From assembly GCA_041395325.1 (NCBI GenBank), contig JAWLAT010000012.1, positions 67,890 to 131,889 of the forward strand: a stretch of DNA of 64,000 nt. The letters run 5' to 3'. A program made the position numbers and the translations under genes. Every line of letters begins with the position of its first letter. Positions within the stretch are counted from its first letter, which is position 1. Below the pieces are notes generated by a model. That model was not told the DNA's origin and searched no databases. It saw only the letters and a list, made by a program, of their open reading frames with translations. This DNA is from JAWLAT01 sp041395325 (GTDB taxonomy: Bacteria > Pseudomonadota > Gammaproteobacteria > Xanthomonadales > SZUA-5). Shown here piece by piece: positions 44,194 to 54,900 of the stretch.

Positions 44194-44198
44194 GATCT

Positions 44199-44589
44199 GA
44201 CGGCGACTGCCGATCTCAGCTCAAAGAGGCCAGAGGGGTATCGTGTGACCAAACCTGGCGGGCATCTGGAGTACCTGCCACTGCTGGGTACCGCAGCGGC
44301 CCTGTTCCGACCGGCACAAGCATTCGGCAGTGACGAAAGGCAAGACGATACGTGCTGGCTAGCGACCAGCAGGCAAGCCTTGAGCTTGAGCGCGTGCCGG
44401 GCCCGAACCTGCGTCATGGCCGGAGTTGTTCAGTCGCAAGATCGAGTGAGAGACGCAGCCCTCTGAGGGCAGTGCAAATCACGGAGCCAAATGTGGAGAT
44501 TGTGTGATTTGACAGTTGGATGTAGAAGGCGGGATCGGCTGCTACCTGTCCTGGTTGGCCAAGTGTCAGTCGTCCCACGGAGAGCCGGA
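44199..44589. other. Upstream region of the surface-protein/RHS operon
   Basis: No gene is supported in these 391 bases. A TTGACA lies at 44509-44514, pointing toward the operon, but no good -10 follows at the right distance. The promoter of the 16-kb operon downstream should lie here, or it may have been changed by the adjacent IS21-derived insertion. Confidence 0.4.
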
Positions 44590-46965
44590 ATGTTCGTATG
44601 CGACCGACTGGTTGCCCTAGCGCTTCAGATCAACTTGTTGTTTCGTAGGCATACTCATTCCGGAGCGCGCGCCAATGCGCCAAGCTATCGCCTCGCAGGC
44701 CTGCTCATGCTCATAGTGCCCTACGTGCCGACACAGGTCGTAGCACAAGAGGCTCTCTGCGCAGAGGTCCGGATCGAAATCCCACAATCGGTCAGTCTTG
44801 AACGCCAGGCGTTCAATGCCAAGCTGGGCATAGACAACGCTACCGATCTGGAACTGAGCCAGCTCTTGGTCAATGTCGAGTTTCTGGACGAGGATGGCGA
44901 CGCAGTCGTAGCCACGTCTGATCCCAACAACACGACCGCTGCCTTCTTTATTCGCCTGGACGACACGCCTGGGATTAGCGGTGGTCTGGACGGAACCGGT
45001 GTTGTGGCGGCTCGCTCCCAGGCTGAAGCGAACTGGTTGATCATCCCGGCTGCAGGGACGGGTGGATTCTCCGCTGCAGGCCAGATCTATTACGTCGGCG
45101 CAACGATCTCCTACGTTCAAGGCGGCGAGTCCAAGACGGTGTCGGTCGTACCGGACACCATCACGGTCGAACCCCAGCCGCTGCTCGCCCTGGACTATTT
45201 CTTGCCCTCTGACGTTTACTCCGACGATCCGTTCACGCCCATCGTCGAACCGCCAGAGCCTTTCACGCTGGGTGTCCGAATCAAGAATACCGGTGCCGGG
45301 GTCGCGCGCCGAATGCGGATTGACACCGCTCAGCCCTCCATCGTCGACAACCAGCAAGGACTGCTGGTCGCCTTCAATATCGAGGGTTCCTTTGTCCAGA
45401 ATGAGCCCGCACAACCCACGCTACTGCTCGACTTTGGGGATATCGAGTCTGCTACCAGCAAGGTCGGTCGATGGAACATGACGACCACCCTGACCGGCCA
45501 GTTTTCTGAGTTCACTGCCGATTTCAGCCACGACGATGCGCTGGGCGGAGCGCTGACCTCGCTGATCGAATCGGTTACACCGCATGAATTGGTGAAGGAT
45601 GTACTGGTGGATCTTGATGGTCGCGATTCGGTGGGCGACTTCCTGGCGTTGGACATCGATACCTACCGTACCTACGAGTCAGAGGGAACCGACACCGTTG
45701 TGGTGGATCGATCGAGCGAAGCCGGACTGGATATTCAGCCTGATCTTCGCTATTTGGTGACCTTCACCCCATCGACACTACAGGCCTTTGCGCGCGTCAA
45801 TGACGAGAGCCGCGGCAGCTTGCGGATCATCGGCGCGACTCGGGTTTCAGATGGTACTCAGCTGCCCTCCCAGAACGTCTGGCTGTCCAAGTCCAGGCAA
45901 TCTACGGGAACGGCGTTTGACTATTTTCTCAATGTCTATGACGCACGCGGTACAGGTGGGTACCTGATTGACTTCGAAAACGCTGCGGGTGCGACGCTGT
46001 CGGGCACTGTCTACCGGGATCTGAACAACAACGGGCTGCGCGAGGAAAGTGAACCCGGTATCGCGGCTTGTGAAGTGCAACTGCTGGGCAACGTCAATGG
46101 TGTACCGGTTGACCAAACGGCTACCACAAATGGCACCGGCGACTACTCCTTTGTCAATTTGACCTCCAGTACCTACTCGCTGGTCGTTGGCGACATGCCT
46201 GGATTGCAAAACGGCACCCATGCCGTCGGCGGTGGAGGCGGAGCAGTCCTGCCTGGGAGCATTGTCGACATTGCAGTGCCAGCCGGGGAGAGCATTGACG
46301 AATATTTCTTCGCCAAGACCTCAACCTCGCCGACGCCCCATGCCGACACTTCGGTCGTGGTCAGCACCCTGACGCCAACAGTGACCGTGAATGAAGAGTT
46401 CACGGTGTTGATGCGGATCAAAAACAACGGTCCGGACCCAGCAGAAGGCTCGTTGCTGTTCACGCTGGAATCTGGCTTGACGATCGTTTCAGTCAATGTC
46501 AATCAGGGCTCGTTGACTGAAGGCGCGTGGAATTTTGGCGGTTTGTCTGTGCAGCAGGAGTCGACCTTGACCCTGGTAGCCCAGGCGACCCGGGGTGGCA
46601 CATTCCAGGTCTCAGCGGTTCTAGACGCCGGTGATGATCCGGACGGATCGAACAACGCCGGTAGTGTGGCGATTACGGCCAGCACGGTCGGCGATCTGTT
46701 GTACCAGGACGGATTTGAGGATGTCGCGCCAGAACCGCCGGACAGCGCGCAGGCGCGGTTGGCGGTCGCAGCCCCCACTGTGGACTTAGATCAACCCTCA
46801 TCGGCCAACCCACCCCAGTCGATACTCACCGAGCTTCTGCGCGCGGTCGAAGTCGTTTGGGCCCAAGCATCGACCGATGAGCTGGCCAATCACGGTTTTG
46901 AGACCCCCGACACGCTGTCGGCACGAGGCTTTGAGGCTCCGCGACAGGACGGTCGCGATGATTAG
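44590..46965 (+). CDS. Large secreted surface protein with SdrD_B and DUF11 domains
   Basis: A 791-residue exported protein. A hydrophobic signal core lies at about 35-46 with cleavage near VVAQ, after an unusually long N-region. The middle is beta-rich. An SdrD_B-like domain (about 468-542) shows SGTVYRDLNNNGLREESEPG. A DUF11-like domain follows (about 585-697, MRIKNNGPDPAEGSLLFTL). Near residue 703, VGDLLYQDGFE resembles the DGFE-type ends seen in many secreted Lysobacterales proteins, but about 80 residues follow it here. The ATG at 44590 has GGAGAGCCGGA upstream. It overlaps the next gene by 8 bases and heads a run of coupled genes ending in an RHS protein. A role in adhesion or as a surface scaffold is inferred. 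Confidence 0.8.
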   Translation: MFVCDRLVALALQINLLFRRHTHSGARANAPSYRLAGLLMLIVPYVPTQVVAQEALCAEVRIEIPQSVSLERQAFNAKLGIDNATDLELSQLLVNVEFLDEDGDAVVATSDPNNTTAAFFIRLDDTPGISGGLDGTGVVAARSQAEANWLIIPAAGTGGFSAAGQIYYVGATISYVQGGESKTVSVVPDTITVEPQPLLALDYFLPSDVYSDDPFTPIVEPPEPFTLGVRIKNTGAGVARRMRIDTAQPSIVDNQQGLLVAFNIEGSFVQNEPAQPTLLLDFGDIESATSKVGRWNMTTTLTGQFSEFTADFSHDDALGGALTSLIESVTPHELVKDVLVDLDGRDSVGDFLALDIDTYRTYESEGTDTVVVDRSSEAGLDIQPDLRYLVTFTPSTLQAFARVNDESRGSLRIIGATRVSDGTQLPSQNVWLSKSRQSTGTAFDYFLNVYDARGTGGYLIDFENAAGATLSGTVYRDLNNNGLREESEPGIAACEVQLLGNVNGVPVDQTATTNGTGDYSFVNLTSSTYSLVVGDMPGLQNGTHAVGGGGGAVLPGSIVDIAVPAGESIDEYFFAKTSTSPTPHADTSVVVSTLTPTVTVNEEFTVLMRIKNNGPDPAEGSLLFTLESGLTIVSVNVNQGSLTEGAWNFGGLSVQQESTLTLVAQATRGGTFQVSAVLDAGDDPDGSNNAGSVAITASTVGDLLYQDGFEDVAPEPPDSAQARLAVAAPTVDLDQPSSANPPQSILTELLRAVEVVWAQASTDELANHGFETPDTLSARGFEAPRQDGRDD

Positions 46966-47704
46966 TTCGTTGGCGGCATGGGTTGCCGGGGTGACGCTGG
47001 CCGCCGCCGGCGATTGCACTCGGTCAACTCAGATTCCACCGACGCCAATGATCGACCCGGTCACGTCGGCTGGCAGATGTCAGATCATCGTGGCCGATCA
47101 ACTGGCGACGCTGGGCGAGATCGAGTTCGTCGATGTGCGCGCTCAGCGTGGAGCCCAACCGCTCGAGGGTGTCAGACTTCTAAGTCTCGTCCAGCTGGCT
47201 GATTGGCCGTCGAACGCAAAAGTCACCCGGGTCCTTCTGGGAACCGGGCTTGATGACTCAAGCATCGCCGACGCCTGTCGGTCGACAGTGGCACGGGACT
47301 CGGTGGTTTTACGCGGGGGTGTACGAGCCTGGGCTAAGGCCTTCACGCACCACACCGATGTGCCAACGCAGTTGCAGCGAGGTCTGTCCACAGTCAGCGT
47401 GGCCGAGACCCTGAGTTCGTCAGCGGTCTTGGTCGTGGATCTGGACCGCAACCCGTCGCTGTCCACATTGTTGGTTGCCGCCGACATCGTGTTCGTCGAC
47501 GTGCAAGCGCTCGACATCGATGGTTCTGAACCGTTGGTCTTCGTCGACGAGAACCACTGGATGAGTCGCTTCGATCAGCAGACTAGTTCCTTGAGCTACT
47601 ACCTGCAGGGCGGTTCGGATGCGCTGGTTCACGAACTGACCCGTATCAGACCGGACGCCTCCTCGGCAGGTATCGCCCTGGTCCGGCCGTGCTACTTCCC
47701 CTAA
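46958..47704 (+). CDS. Exported tandem rhodanese-like protein lacking the catalytic cysteine
   Basis: A 248-residue protein with a short signal peptide (MISSLAAWVAGVTLAAAGDC). Two halves resemble rhodanese folds: the first has IEFVDVRAQRGAQPLEGVRL, then VTRVLLGTGLDDSS and VVLRGGVRAWAKAF; the second has DIVFVDVQALDIDGSEP, PLVFVDEN and YYLQGGSDALVHEL. In each half the active-site loop, where rhodaneses carry a Cys, has no Cys, so sulfurtransfer is unlikely. The start overlaps the previous gene's end by 8 bases, and the next gene begins 14 bases after its stop. The family call rests on motif pattern and is tentative; a binding or structural role is likely. Confidence 0.6.
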   Translation: MISSLAAWVAGVTLAAAGDCTRSTQIPPTPMIDPVTSAGRCQIIVADQLATLGEIEFVDVRAQRGAQPLEGVRLLSLVQLADWPSNAKVTRVLLGTGLDDSSIADACRSTVARDSVVLRGGVRAWAKAFTHHTDVPTQLQRGLSTVSVAETLSSSAVLVVDLDRNPSLSTLLVAADIVFVDVQALDIDGSEPLVFVDENHWMSRFDQQTSSLSYYLQGGSDALVHELTRIRPDASSAGIALVRPCYFP

Positions 47705-47718
47705 AGGACATCCACCCA

Positions 47719-50700
47719 ATGCACGTTCAGTCGCCAGGGGACTGGGCCAAGTGGCTCATGCAATGGATCGTTGCCGGGATCGCCATGCTGCTGCAGGCGC
47801 CGGTTTATGCGACCGACGTCAGCGGGGACATCACCGCGAACACCACCTGGACGCTGGCCGCTTCTCCGTACAACGCCACCGCCTCGGTCCGCGTGATCAA
47901 TGGCGCTACCTTGACCATCGAAGCTGGCGTCACCGTTTTCATGGGGACGGGGACGACTCTCACTACCATGGGTGGTCGTCTGTTGGCGCAAGGAACGCAG
48001 TCCAGCCCGATTGTCTTTACTTCGATCAATGATCAACCTGGCATGTCCAGCGCAGCGCAGGGCGATTGGGGCGAGCTGCAGATTCTCACCGGGGCCGGGA
48101 CAACCGCCTCGCAACTGGCCAACGTATCGGTACGGTTTGGGCAAGGTATCCGCATCAACAATGCCTCGCCCGTATTCGACAACCTGGTAGTTGAGGACTG
48201 CGCTGGGCCGGCATTCTCGCTGGACCTGCGTTCTTCTCCCAGAGGCACCGTGGGCGCGCTGCGCAATGCCGTTAATGGCATTGTCGTTCCCGCCGGCGAG
48301 CTCACCCAGCAAACGCGCTGGGCGTTGACCGGTGTCCCCTACGTCGTGACCGAGGGGATTCTCCATATCGGTGCCCGGCCGCCAGCCGTTTCCATGTCAC
48401 CTCACTTCAGGTCCCTGGCCCCGGGTCAGTCCAGTGACTTCCTCGTCTCGCTGGCCGAGCCTTCCAGCGTCGAGACAGTGGTGACCATGTCTACCTCGGC
48501 ATCTGGCGTGGTCTCGGTCCAGCCCACCGTGACCATCGCGGCGGGTGCGTTCTCTTCCCTGGCCGCCATTGAGGCCCTGTCAGGCGGCGATGCCATCATC
48601 AGCGCCACCTTGGGTGGTGACAGCGCGTCCGCATCGGTGACGGTGGCGGCTCAGCCGCAGTTGGCACTGCCGACGGCCGCTACCGTGTCGGTCGGGCGGG
48701 TACGATCAGTGGCGCTGTCCCGCTTCCCGTCCTCTTCCCTTTCAACCCCCGTCACGGTCACGCTTTCGGCCGACCCGGACGGCATCGTGCAGGTACCGGC
48801 CACGACGGTCATTCCAGCGGGTGTTGTCAGTGTTGACATCCCGGTCAGTGGTATCGCACCAGGAAGCACGAGTCTGACCGCCAGTGCCACCGGCTACATC
48901 CCGGACACGGCCGAGATCACGGTATCGCCGTTGACGATGAGCTGGGTCGCTCCGCTGGTTGTTCCCATCGGAACGATCAACGCGCGCTTGAACTTCTCGG
49001 ACGTGGCGCCGCCCGGCGGCATGACCATCACCCTGGAGAGTTCCGATCCGTCGGTACTGTCGCTGCCGGCGAGCCTGCCGGTTCCTGCCGGTGCCACCGG
49101 GCTGAATGTGCCGGTAACCGGGCATGTTGAGGGCGCGGTCACGCCGACGGCGAGCAATGCCAGCTACGGGCAGGCTGCCATTGGCGCCACCGTCGAGCAG
49201 ATCGCAGTCAGCTTTGACGTCAACGCGCGCACGCTTCCTGCTGGCTTCACCGAACCCTTCACGCTCAGCCTTTCCCAGCCGGCGCCTCAGGGGGGTGTGA
49301 CTGTCAGTCTGTCTGCCAGCGACCCGTCCATCGCAACCGTGGTTCAGCCGAGCGTGTTCATTGCCGCCGGGCAAAGCACTGCAGCGATCAATGTCCGGGG
49401 CCTGATCGAGGGTGTCACGAGCATCCAAGGCAGTGGCGACAACCTCGTCTCGGGCAGTTTCGCACTGACCGTTGGACCGCAGGCAACGCTGAGCTTCTCC
49501 CACGCGACCAACATAGTCGGACGCGGCCTGCGCTCACGAACCACGCGTGTCCAGTTGTCGATGAACGGCGCAGCGTTTCGCCCTCGGCGTAATGTGTCGG
49601 TGAGCTTTGACAATCCTGATGGCGCCTCGGTCAGTCTGCCTGCATCCGTGACCATTCTGCCGGGCTCGGCAGAGGCTGAAGCGCCGACGGTTGGGAATCT
49701 GGTGACGGCCACCGCGGTGCCGGTCATTGCAATCGCCGATGAGGTTCAACCAACGGCTGTCCCACTCGCGGTCACGGTGGTCGAGCCCGTCCTGAGCTTC
49801 GAAGGGCTCGACAACATTCGCTCCCCGTTCAGTGGTCGCGACAGCTTTTTCCTGCAGTGGCGCGTACCAGGCGTTGCTGAGCAGCAAGTGGCTGCGGCCA
49901 ACCAGGTGTTTGCGCTGAGCGTTATCGATGCCTCGCCGCCCAACGTGGTGGATGGCATCTATCAGTTCAACAGCGGTAGTGGGATCAGCGACAGTACGCA
50001 GATCTCCGATGGCGGATGGTTCAGCAACACGCGCTATATCGGTGTGCCCAATACGATCGGCACCTACAAGATCCAGGCGTCATTACCCGGGTTCGCACCC
50101 TGGATTTCGGCAGAGCAACGTAGCGCCGGACTCAATCTGGCCTTCTCGGAGCCAACATTCGTCTCCGGGAGGTTCATGGAGTCGACCTATATCAGGATTC
50201 AACGCCGGCAGGGCGGGGACCCCCACGCGCCGTCCACGGCCCTGGCAGTGAATCTCACGAGCTCTGATACATCGAGAGTGACGGTCAACAGCACCGTGAT
50301 CATTCCGGCGAACAGCTCGCAAGCCTCCATCCTCATCACCGGCAGGGAACTGACCAGCGCCACGCTGATCAACGCCACGGCTTCAGGCTACGAAAGCGCC
50401 ACGCCTTTGAGTGTTTCGGTCGTCGCGCCCGAGTATCAGTTTGCGGGGCTGGCCGGCGTCCGCGTCCCTGGTTCCAGTCGCGACCAGTTCAATCTGGCGT
50501 TCACGGTGCCCGGTTCGGCCCAGCCCACGCAAACTCCCCGATTGGCCGTGGCCGATGTGACTGTCATCAACGCAGATCCGCCTGACATCATCGACGGTAT
50601 CTATCGTTCAGCCTCCGGCGGCACTCCCAGCAGCTTCATCGACTATCAGACCGGGACGATGAGTGTCGTCGGCTACATCGGCAGCCCCACGGCGCCAGGC

Positions 50701-51912
50701 AGCTATGCGATCCGCGCATCGGTCCAGGGCCTTGCCGGATCCATCGACTCCCCGGTTCAAACCGTTTCCGCCAACACGCTGCGCTTCGATGAGTCCGAAG
50801 TGATCGTCGGGCAGGGCCTGCGCTCGCAAGCCCGCTTGCGGTTGCTTTCCCAGCCCTCGCCGGTGCCGGTCATTGTGCAAATGAGCTGTGCGACCGGGAA
50901 CTGCAGCACGCCAACGCCGGTGGAGCTCTACGGCACTCAGCTCGATATCGATGTCGATGGACAGAGCATTGGGCCCGACACGCTGACGGCCGATGCGGCG
51001 CCGTCCCCCTACGGAGCAGCATCAGTTCCAGTCAGCGTGCAACCGCTGAGCGGGCGATTTGAGTACTACCCCGGTGACGATGAGTGCCAGGGTGGTTGGT
51101 ACATCATGGTCGAACCCGGGGTGGCCAATCAGACCTTGGTGGCGGAGATTTCGATCGTCGATCAGAACCCGCCAGGGATCTACGATCAGACCTATGAGCT
51201 GACTATCAGTGAAGGCAGCAGCTTCAGTGACACCTGCTTCGGGCTGATGCTCGATCCGCCGGCCCGGCCTGGCACATTCCGCTTGAGGGCAACGATCGGC
51301 AGCTATGGCAGCTTTGACTCTGATCCCGTCACGGCGACGGCGACCCTGGAAATCCTCTACCCACCGGAACTGATCGCCGCGCGCGGGCTGCTCAGCCCGG
51401 TCTCGATACTGAGCTCAATCTCAAGCCCTGAGCCGGTCGAGTTGACCGTCAGCTGCAGTCCCGCTGCAGTTTGCGCGCCCGACTTGCCTTGGACCATCCC
51501 TGAGTTCAGTACCGAGGCCGAGTTCTATGTGCTCGGTAGCACGATTGGCCCTGGCACCTTGACCGTCGGCGCAGCTGGCTATCCAGACGTGGCGATCGAT
51601 GTTGATGTGCGAGAGCCCACAGTCAACCTCTTCGCGCCAGTGACCTCAGTACAAGTTGGCCAGTCCATATCGGTCTTCTTGGGCGTCTTCCCGCTCGATA
51701 GCTTCGAGTATGTCCTGGCGCCCGCACCCATCACGCTGCTGCTTTCGGGAAGTGGGCCAGAGGCGATGCTGCCTGTGAGCGTTGAAGTGCCTCAAGGCGA
51801 GAGCTCGGTGCAGTTCGAGATTCAGGGCCTGCAACCGGGCACCTTCACCTTCACAGCGCAGTGGCCGGGGGTGGGCTTCTTTGACGGGCCGACGATCACG
51901 GTGACGCCATGA
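47719..51912 (+). CDS. Giant exported Ig-like repeat protein
   Basis: A 1397-residue protein with a signal peptide (cleavage near QAPVYATD). The first ~200 residues resemble a beta-helix cap module (DITANTTWTLAASPY, INGATLTIEAGVTVFMGTGT). Residues about 230-690 are consecutive short Ig-like/BIG-type domains of about 90 residues with alternating Thr, Ser and Val. From about 692 a longer unit of some 210 residues occurs three times, each with a DPP.I.DGIY-type motif (see findings). GGA precedes the ATG at 47719. Its stop overlaps the start of the next gene (ATGA). It is probably a secreted or surface scaffold; no enzymatic motif is visible. Confidence 0.8.
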   Translation: MHVQSPGDWAKWLMQWIVAGIAMLLQAPVYATDVSGDITANTTWTLAASPYNATASVRVINGATLTIEAGVTVFMGTGTTLTTMGGRLLAQGTQSSPIVFTSINDQPGMSSAAQGDWGELQILTGAGTTASQLANVSVRFGQGIRINNASPVFDNLVVEDCAGPAFSLDLRSSPRGTVGALRNAVNGIVVPAGELTQQTRWALTGVPYVVTEGILHIGARPPAVSMSPHFRSLAPGQSSDFLVSLAEPSSVETVVTMSTSASGVVSVQPTVTIAAGAFSSLAAIEALSGGDAIISATLGGDSASASVTVAAQPQLALPTAATVSVGRVRSVALSRFPSSSLSTPVTVTLSADPDGIVQVPATTVIPAGVVSVDIPVSGIAPGSTSLTASATGYIPDTAEITVSPLTMSWVAPLVVPIGTINARLNFSDVAPPGGMTITLESSDPSVLSLPASLPVPAGATGLNVPVTGHVEGAVTPTASNASYGQAAIGATVEQIAVSFDVNARTLPAGFTEPFTLSLSQPAPQGGVTVSLSASDPSIATVVQPSVFIAAGQSTAAINVRGLIEGVTSIQGSGDNLVSGSFALTVGPQATLSFSHATNIVGRGLRSRTTRVQLSMNGAAFRPRRNVSVSFDNPDGASVSLPASVTILPGSAEAEAPTVGNLVTATAVPVIAIADEVQPTAVPLAVTVVEPVLSFEGLDNIRSPFSGRDSFFLQWRVPGVAEQQVAAANQVFALSVIDASPPNVVDGIYQFNSGSGISDSTQISDGGWFSNTRYIGVPNTIGTYKIQASLPGFAPWISAEQRSAGLNLAFSEPTFVSGRFMESTYIRIQRRQGGDPHAPSTALAVNLTSSDTSRVTVNSTVIIPANSSQASILITGRELTSATLINATASGYESATPLSVSVVAPEYQFAGLAGVRVPGSSRDQFNLAFTVPGSAQPTQTPRLAVADVTVINADPPDIIDGIYRSASGGTPSSFIDYQTGTMSVVGYIGSPTAPGSYAIRASVQGLAGSIDSPVQTVSANTLRFDESEVIVGQGLRSQARLRLLSQPSPVPVIVQMSCATGNCSTPTPVELYGTQLDIDVDGQSIGPDTLTADAAPSPYGAASVPVSVQPLSGRFEYYPGDDECQGGWYIMVEPGVANQTLVAEISIVDQNPPGIYDQTYELTISEGSSFSDTCFGLMLDPPARPGTFRLRATIGSYGSFDSDPVTATATLEILYPPELIAARGLLSPVSILSSISSPEPVELTVSCSPAAVCAPDLPWTIPEFSTEAEFYVLGSTIGPGTLTVGAAGYPDVAIDVDVREPTVNLFAPVTSVQVGQSISVFLGVFPLDSFEYVLAPAPITLLLSGSGPEAMLPVSVEVPQGESSVQFEIQGLQPGTFTFTAQWPGVGFFDGPTITVTP

Positions 51913-54900
51913 GCGCGATCAGAATCGTATTGGCCTGCTGTGTCGCAGTCTCCTTCGGCGCGCAGGCGCAGATCCTGGAGATCGAACCCGGTGTTGTGGT
52001 CAAGTTCTCCTCCGGTGCGGGGATGGCCGTACATTCGGGGCTCAAGACCCAGGGTGAAGTCATTTTCACCAGCCTCGATGATGACTCCATTGGCGGCCAG
52101 ACGGGACCTACCCCTGGCTCAGCGGTGCCTGGTGACTGGTTTGGCATACGAGTAGATGCCAACACACCGGGCGCGGTCCAGATGGACGGTGCGCAGATCC
52201 GGTTCGCCGGCCAGGGTGGGCAGGCGGGTCTGGAGTTGCTGTCCAATCAGGTCATCGATGCGGTTACGATCAGCGATAGCACGGTCGGGCTTCGGATCAT
52301 TCGCGAATCCAGCCCGACGCTCACCGGCTTTGTACTTCGAAACAACCATGTGGGCGTGCGCTCGGATTCGGCAACGCCGAGCATCACAGGCTCGGAGATC
52401 TACTCGAACCTGAACTTCGGCGCTCAGAACCTGACGCCAGCGAGCGTGGTTTCAGCACTCGGCAACTGGTGGGGGCATCCCAGTGGCCCATTTGATCCCC
52501 TGGACAACCCGGGTGGGCAAGGCGACGCTGTCACCGCTGGCGTTCTGTACGGGCAATACCTGACCGAGCTGCCGTTGATTGACTGCACACTGGCGCCGAG
52601 CGATGGCTATTACACGGTCAACAGCGTCGAGGTCACGCTCAATACCTACTGTCGCAATGCCACAGAACTGCGGCTAAGCGAGTCACAGCTTTTCGGTGGC
52701 GCCACTTACTCACCGCTGACGCCCAATCGCAGCTTCACGCTGTCACCCACCGTGGGTCCCAAACGAATCTATGGTCAGTTTCGTGGTCAGCAGGGCCAAA
52801 CGGCAATCGCCTTTGTCGATCTGACCCTGCAGGGTGAAGGGCCGCAGGTGCAAATCACTGCGCCGTCGCCAGGAACGATCATCACCGAGCCCGGGGCATT
52901 GTTGGATATCACTGCACTGGCCACCGATGTGGTGGGCGTTGAGAAGGTTCAGTTCTATGTCAACGGCAGTCGCATCGCCACCGATACTTCGCCGCCCTAT
53001 GCGACGCAGTTCGATACCACCGGTCGGCCCAATGGATTTCTCGGCATTCTCGCCGTCGCGACCAACGTCAACCAGGCCACCAGCACTGCAACGGTCAGCG
53101 TAGAGGTGCGACGACCCGAGGGTCCTGGCGATACCTCTCCACCGATCATCAGCAACCTGCGCGTCGATGGGGATCCGCTGGAGAACGGCTATGCCTTCAC
53201 CAATCCCGGACTGCTCACGGCAACCATCGTGGACGATGGCTTGGTGGCGTTCAGGCAGTTGAAGGTCAATGGGATCGTCGTTAGCACCGGTACTCAGCAG
53301 CAGTCCACTTTCGCCTTCCCGGTGACCTTCGACAAGGTACCCAATGGCGAGGTTTCGCTGGAACTGACGGCCCGAGATCAGGCCGGCAACCAGACCAGCG
53401 TGACGCGTGTGGGCACGCTCATGCTCGCGCCACCGGCGATTCCGGAGATTCTTTACCCCACATCCGACCTGGTGGTGCGCAACAGCCGGATCAGTGTGCT
53501 CGGCAATGGCAACATCGGTAACCGGATCCAACTGTATCTGGATGACCAGCCGATCGGACAGCCGGTACCGGTGGGCATCAACGGATCCTTCAGCGCGACG
53601 ATCGATCTGGCCACCGATGGGCCTCATACGCTCAGCGCCGATGCGAGCAACTCGGTGTCGACTTCGCCGCGTTCGGCCTATGTGCCCTTCAGCTATGAGA
53701 TTCCCCCGCCCAGCATCATTGTGACCAGTCCGCCCGCCGGGGCCTTGGTTTCCTCCTCGCTGACGGTCGGCGCTTCGGTGATTGATCAGCGGGCGGGAAC
53801 GAACGTGGAGTTCTTTATCGATGACGTCTCGGTCGGCATCGATCACCTGGCGCCGTTCAGCCTGAACGTTGATACGACGGCGATGAGCGAGGGCGTCAAG
53901 ACGGTACGGGCGCTGCTGCGCAATGCGAGCCCGGAGACCTCCGAAGCAACCAGCCAGTTCCTGTTCCGACGCACACCGGTGCCGCCACAGCCCTTCGTTC
54001 CGCCCTACGTGGCCTCCGGCATGGCCGTGTCCCCAATCACCTCGTCAGGCAATCTCCCGATCACGATCAGCGGGCGGCTGCGCGAAGCATTGACGCCTGC
54101 GTCAGTCCCGAACGCGGCGCTGAGCCTGCTTCTTCGAACCAACGGTTTTGATCGTCGCGTCAATCTGGTCTCGGACTCTAGCGGCAACTTCAGCTACACC
54201 TACACGCCGCTGTCCAATGATGAGGGCAGCTACACGGCGACGGCGATGCACCCCGATGCCACGCCCTTTGTCGATGTGACCCCCACCGGCGTCGTCAACT
54301 TCACCATCAATCGCCTGAGCGTCACCAAGGCGCGGATCGGCGTCGCTGCGGCCAGGGGCTTCCCGCAAGTTGTCCCCATCACGGTGCGCAACAGTGTGGG
54401 AACGCTGGCTCAGGGTGTGCGGCTGGTGGCCAGGCCGGAGGATCAGCCCAGCGGCAGCCTGCCGGCGGGCATCAGCTTCGACGATGGCGGCAGCAGTGGG
54501 ATCGCATCGGGCGGTGAGCACACCTTCAACGCCGTGCTCAGCAGTGAGCTGAGCTCTGCACCCAGCGGCAATCTGGTGGTGGCCGTGCTGGAGGATAGTT
54601 CGGGCAATCTGGTACGCGCCCGGACCCGCATTGATTATGAGTTGTTTCCGGCAACGCCGTCGCTGATCGGTTCGCCTGTCAGCGTCTATACCGGTGTACG
54701 CCGAGGCGAGGCAGCGAGCGAGTCCTTCGAGCTGAGAAACAAGGGACTGGTGGTTGCCGATGGCGTCCGCGCTGAGTTGGTTCCCGGTCCGTCCGGGACG
54801 GTTCCGAGCTGGATCAGTCTGGTCTCGGCCCCCGATCTGGGGTCATTGGCGGTCGGGGAGCGGCGCTTGCTGGAGCTGCGCTTCGCCCCCGGATCTTCGG

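Noticed and set aside
44509..44545. TTGACA at 44509 as the promoter of the surface/RHS operon
   Set aside because: No acceptable -10 hexamer at 16-18 bases; kept only as a remark in the intergenic entry.
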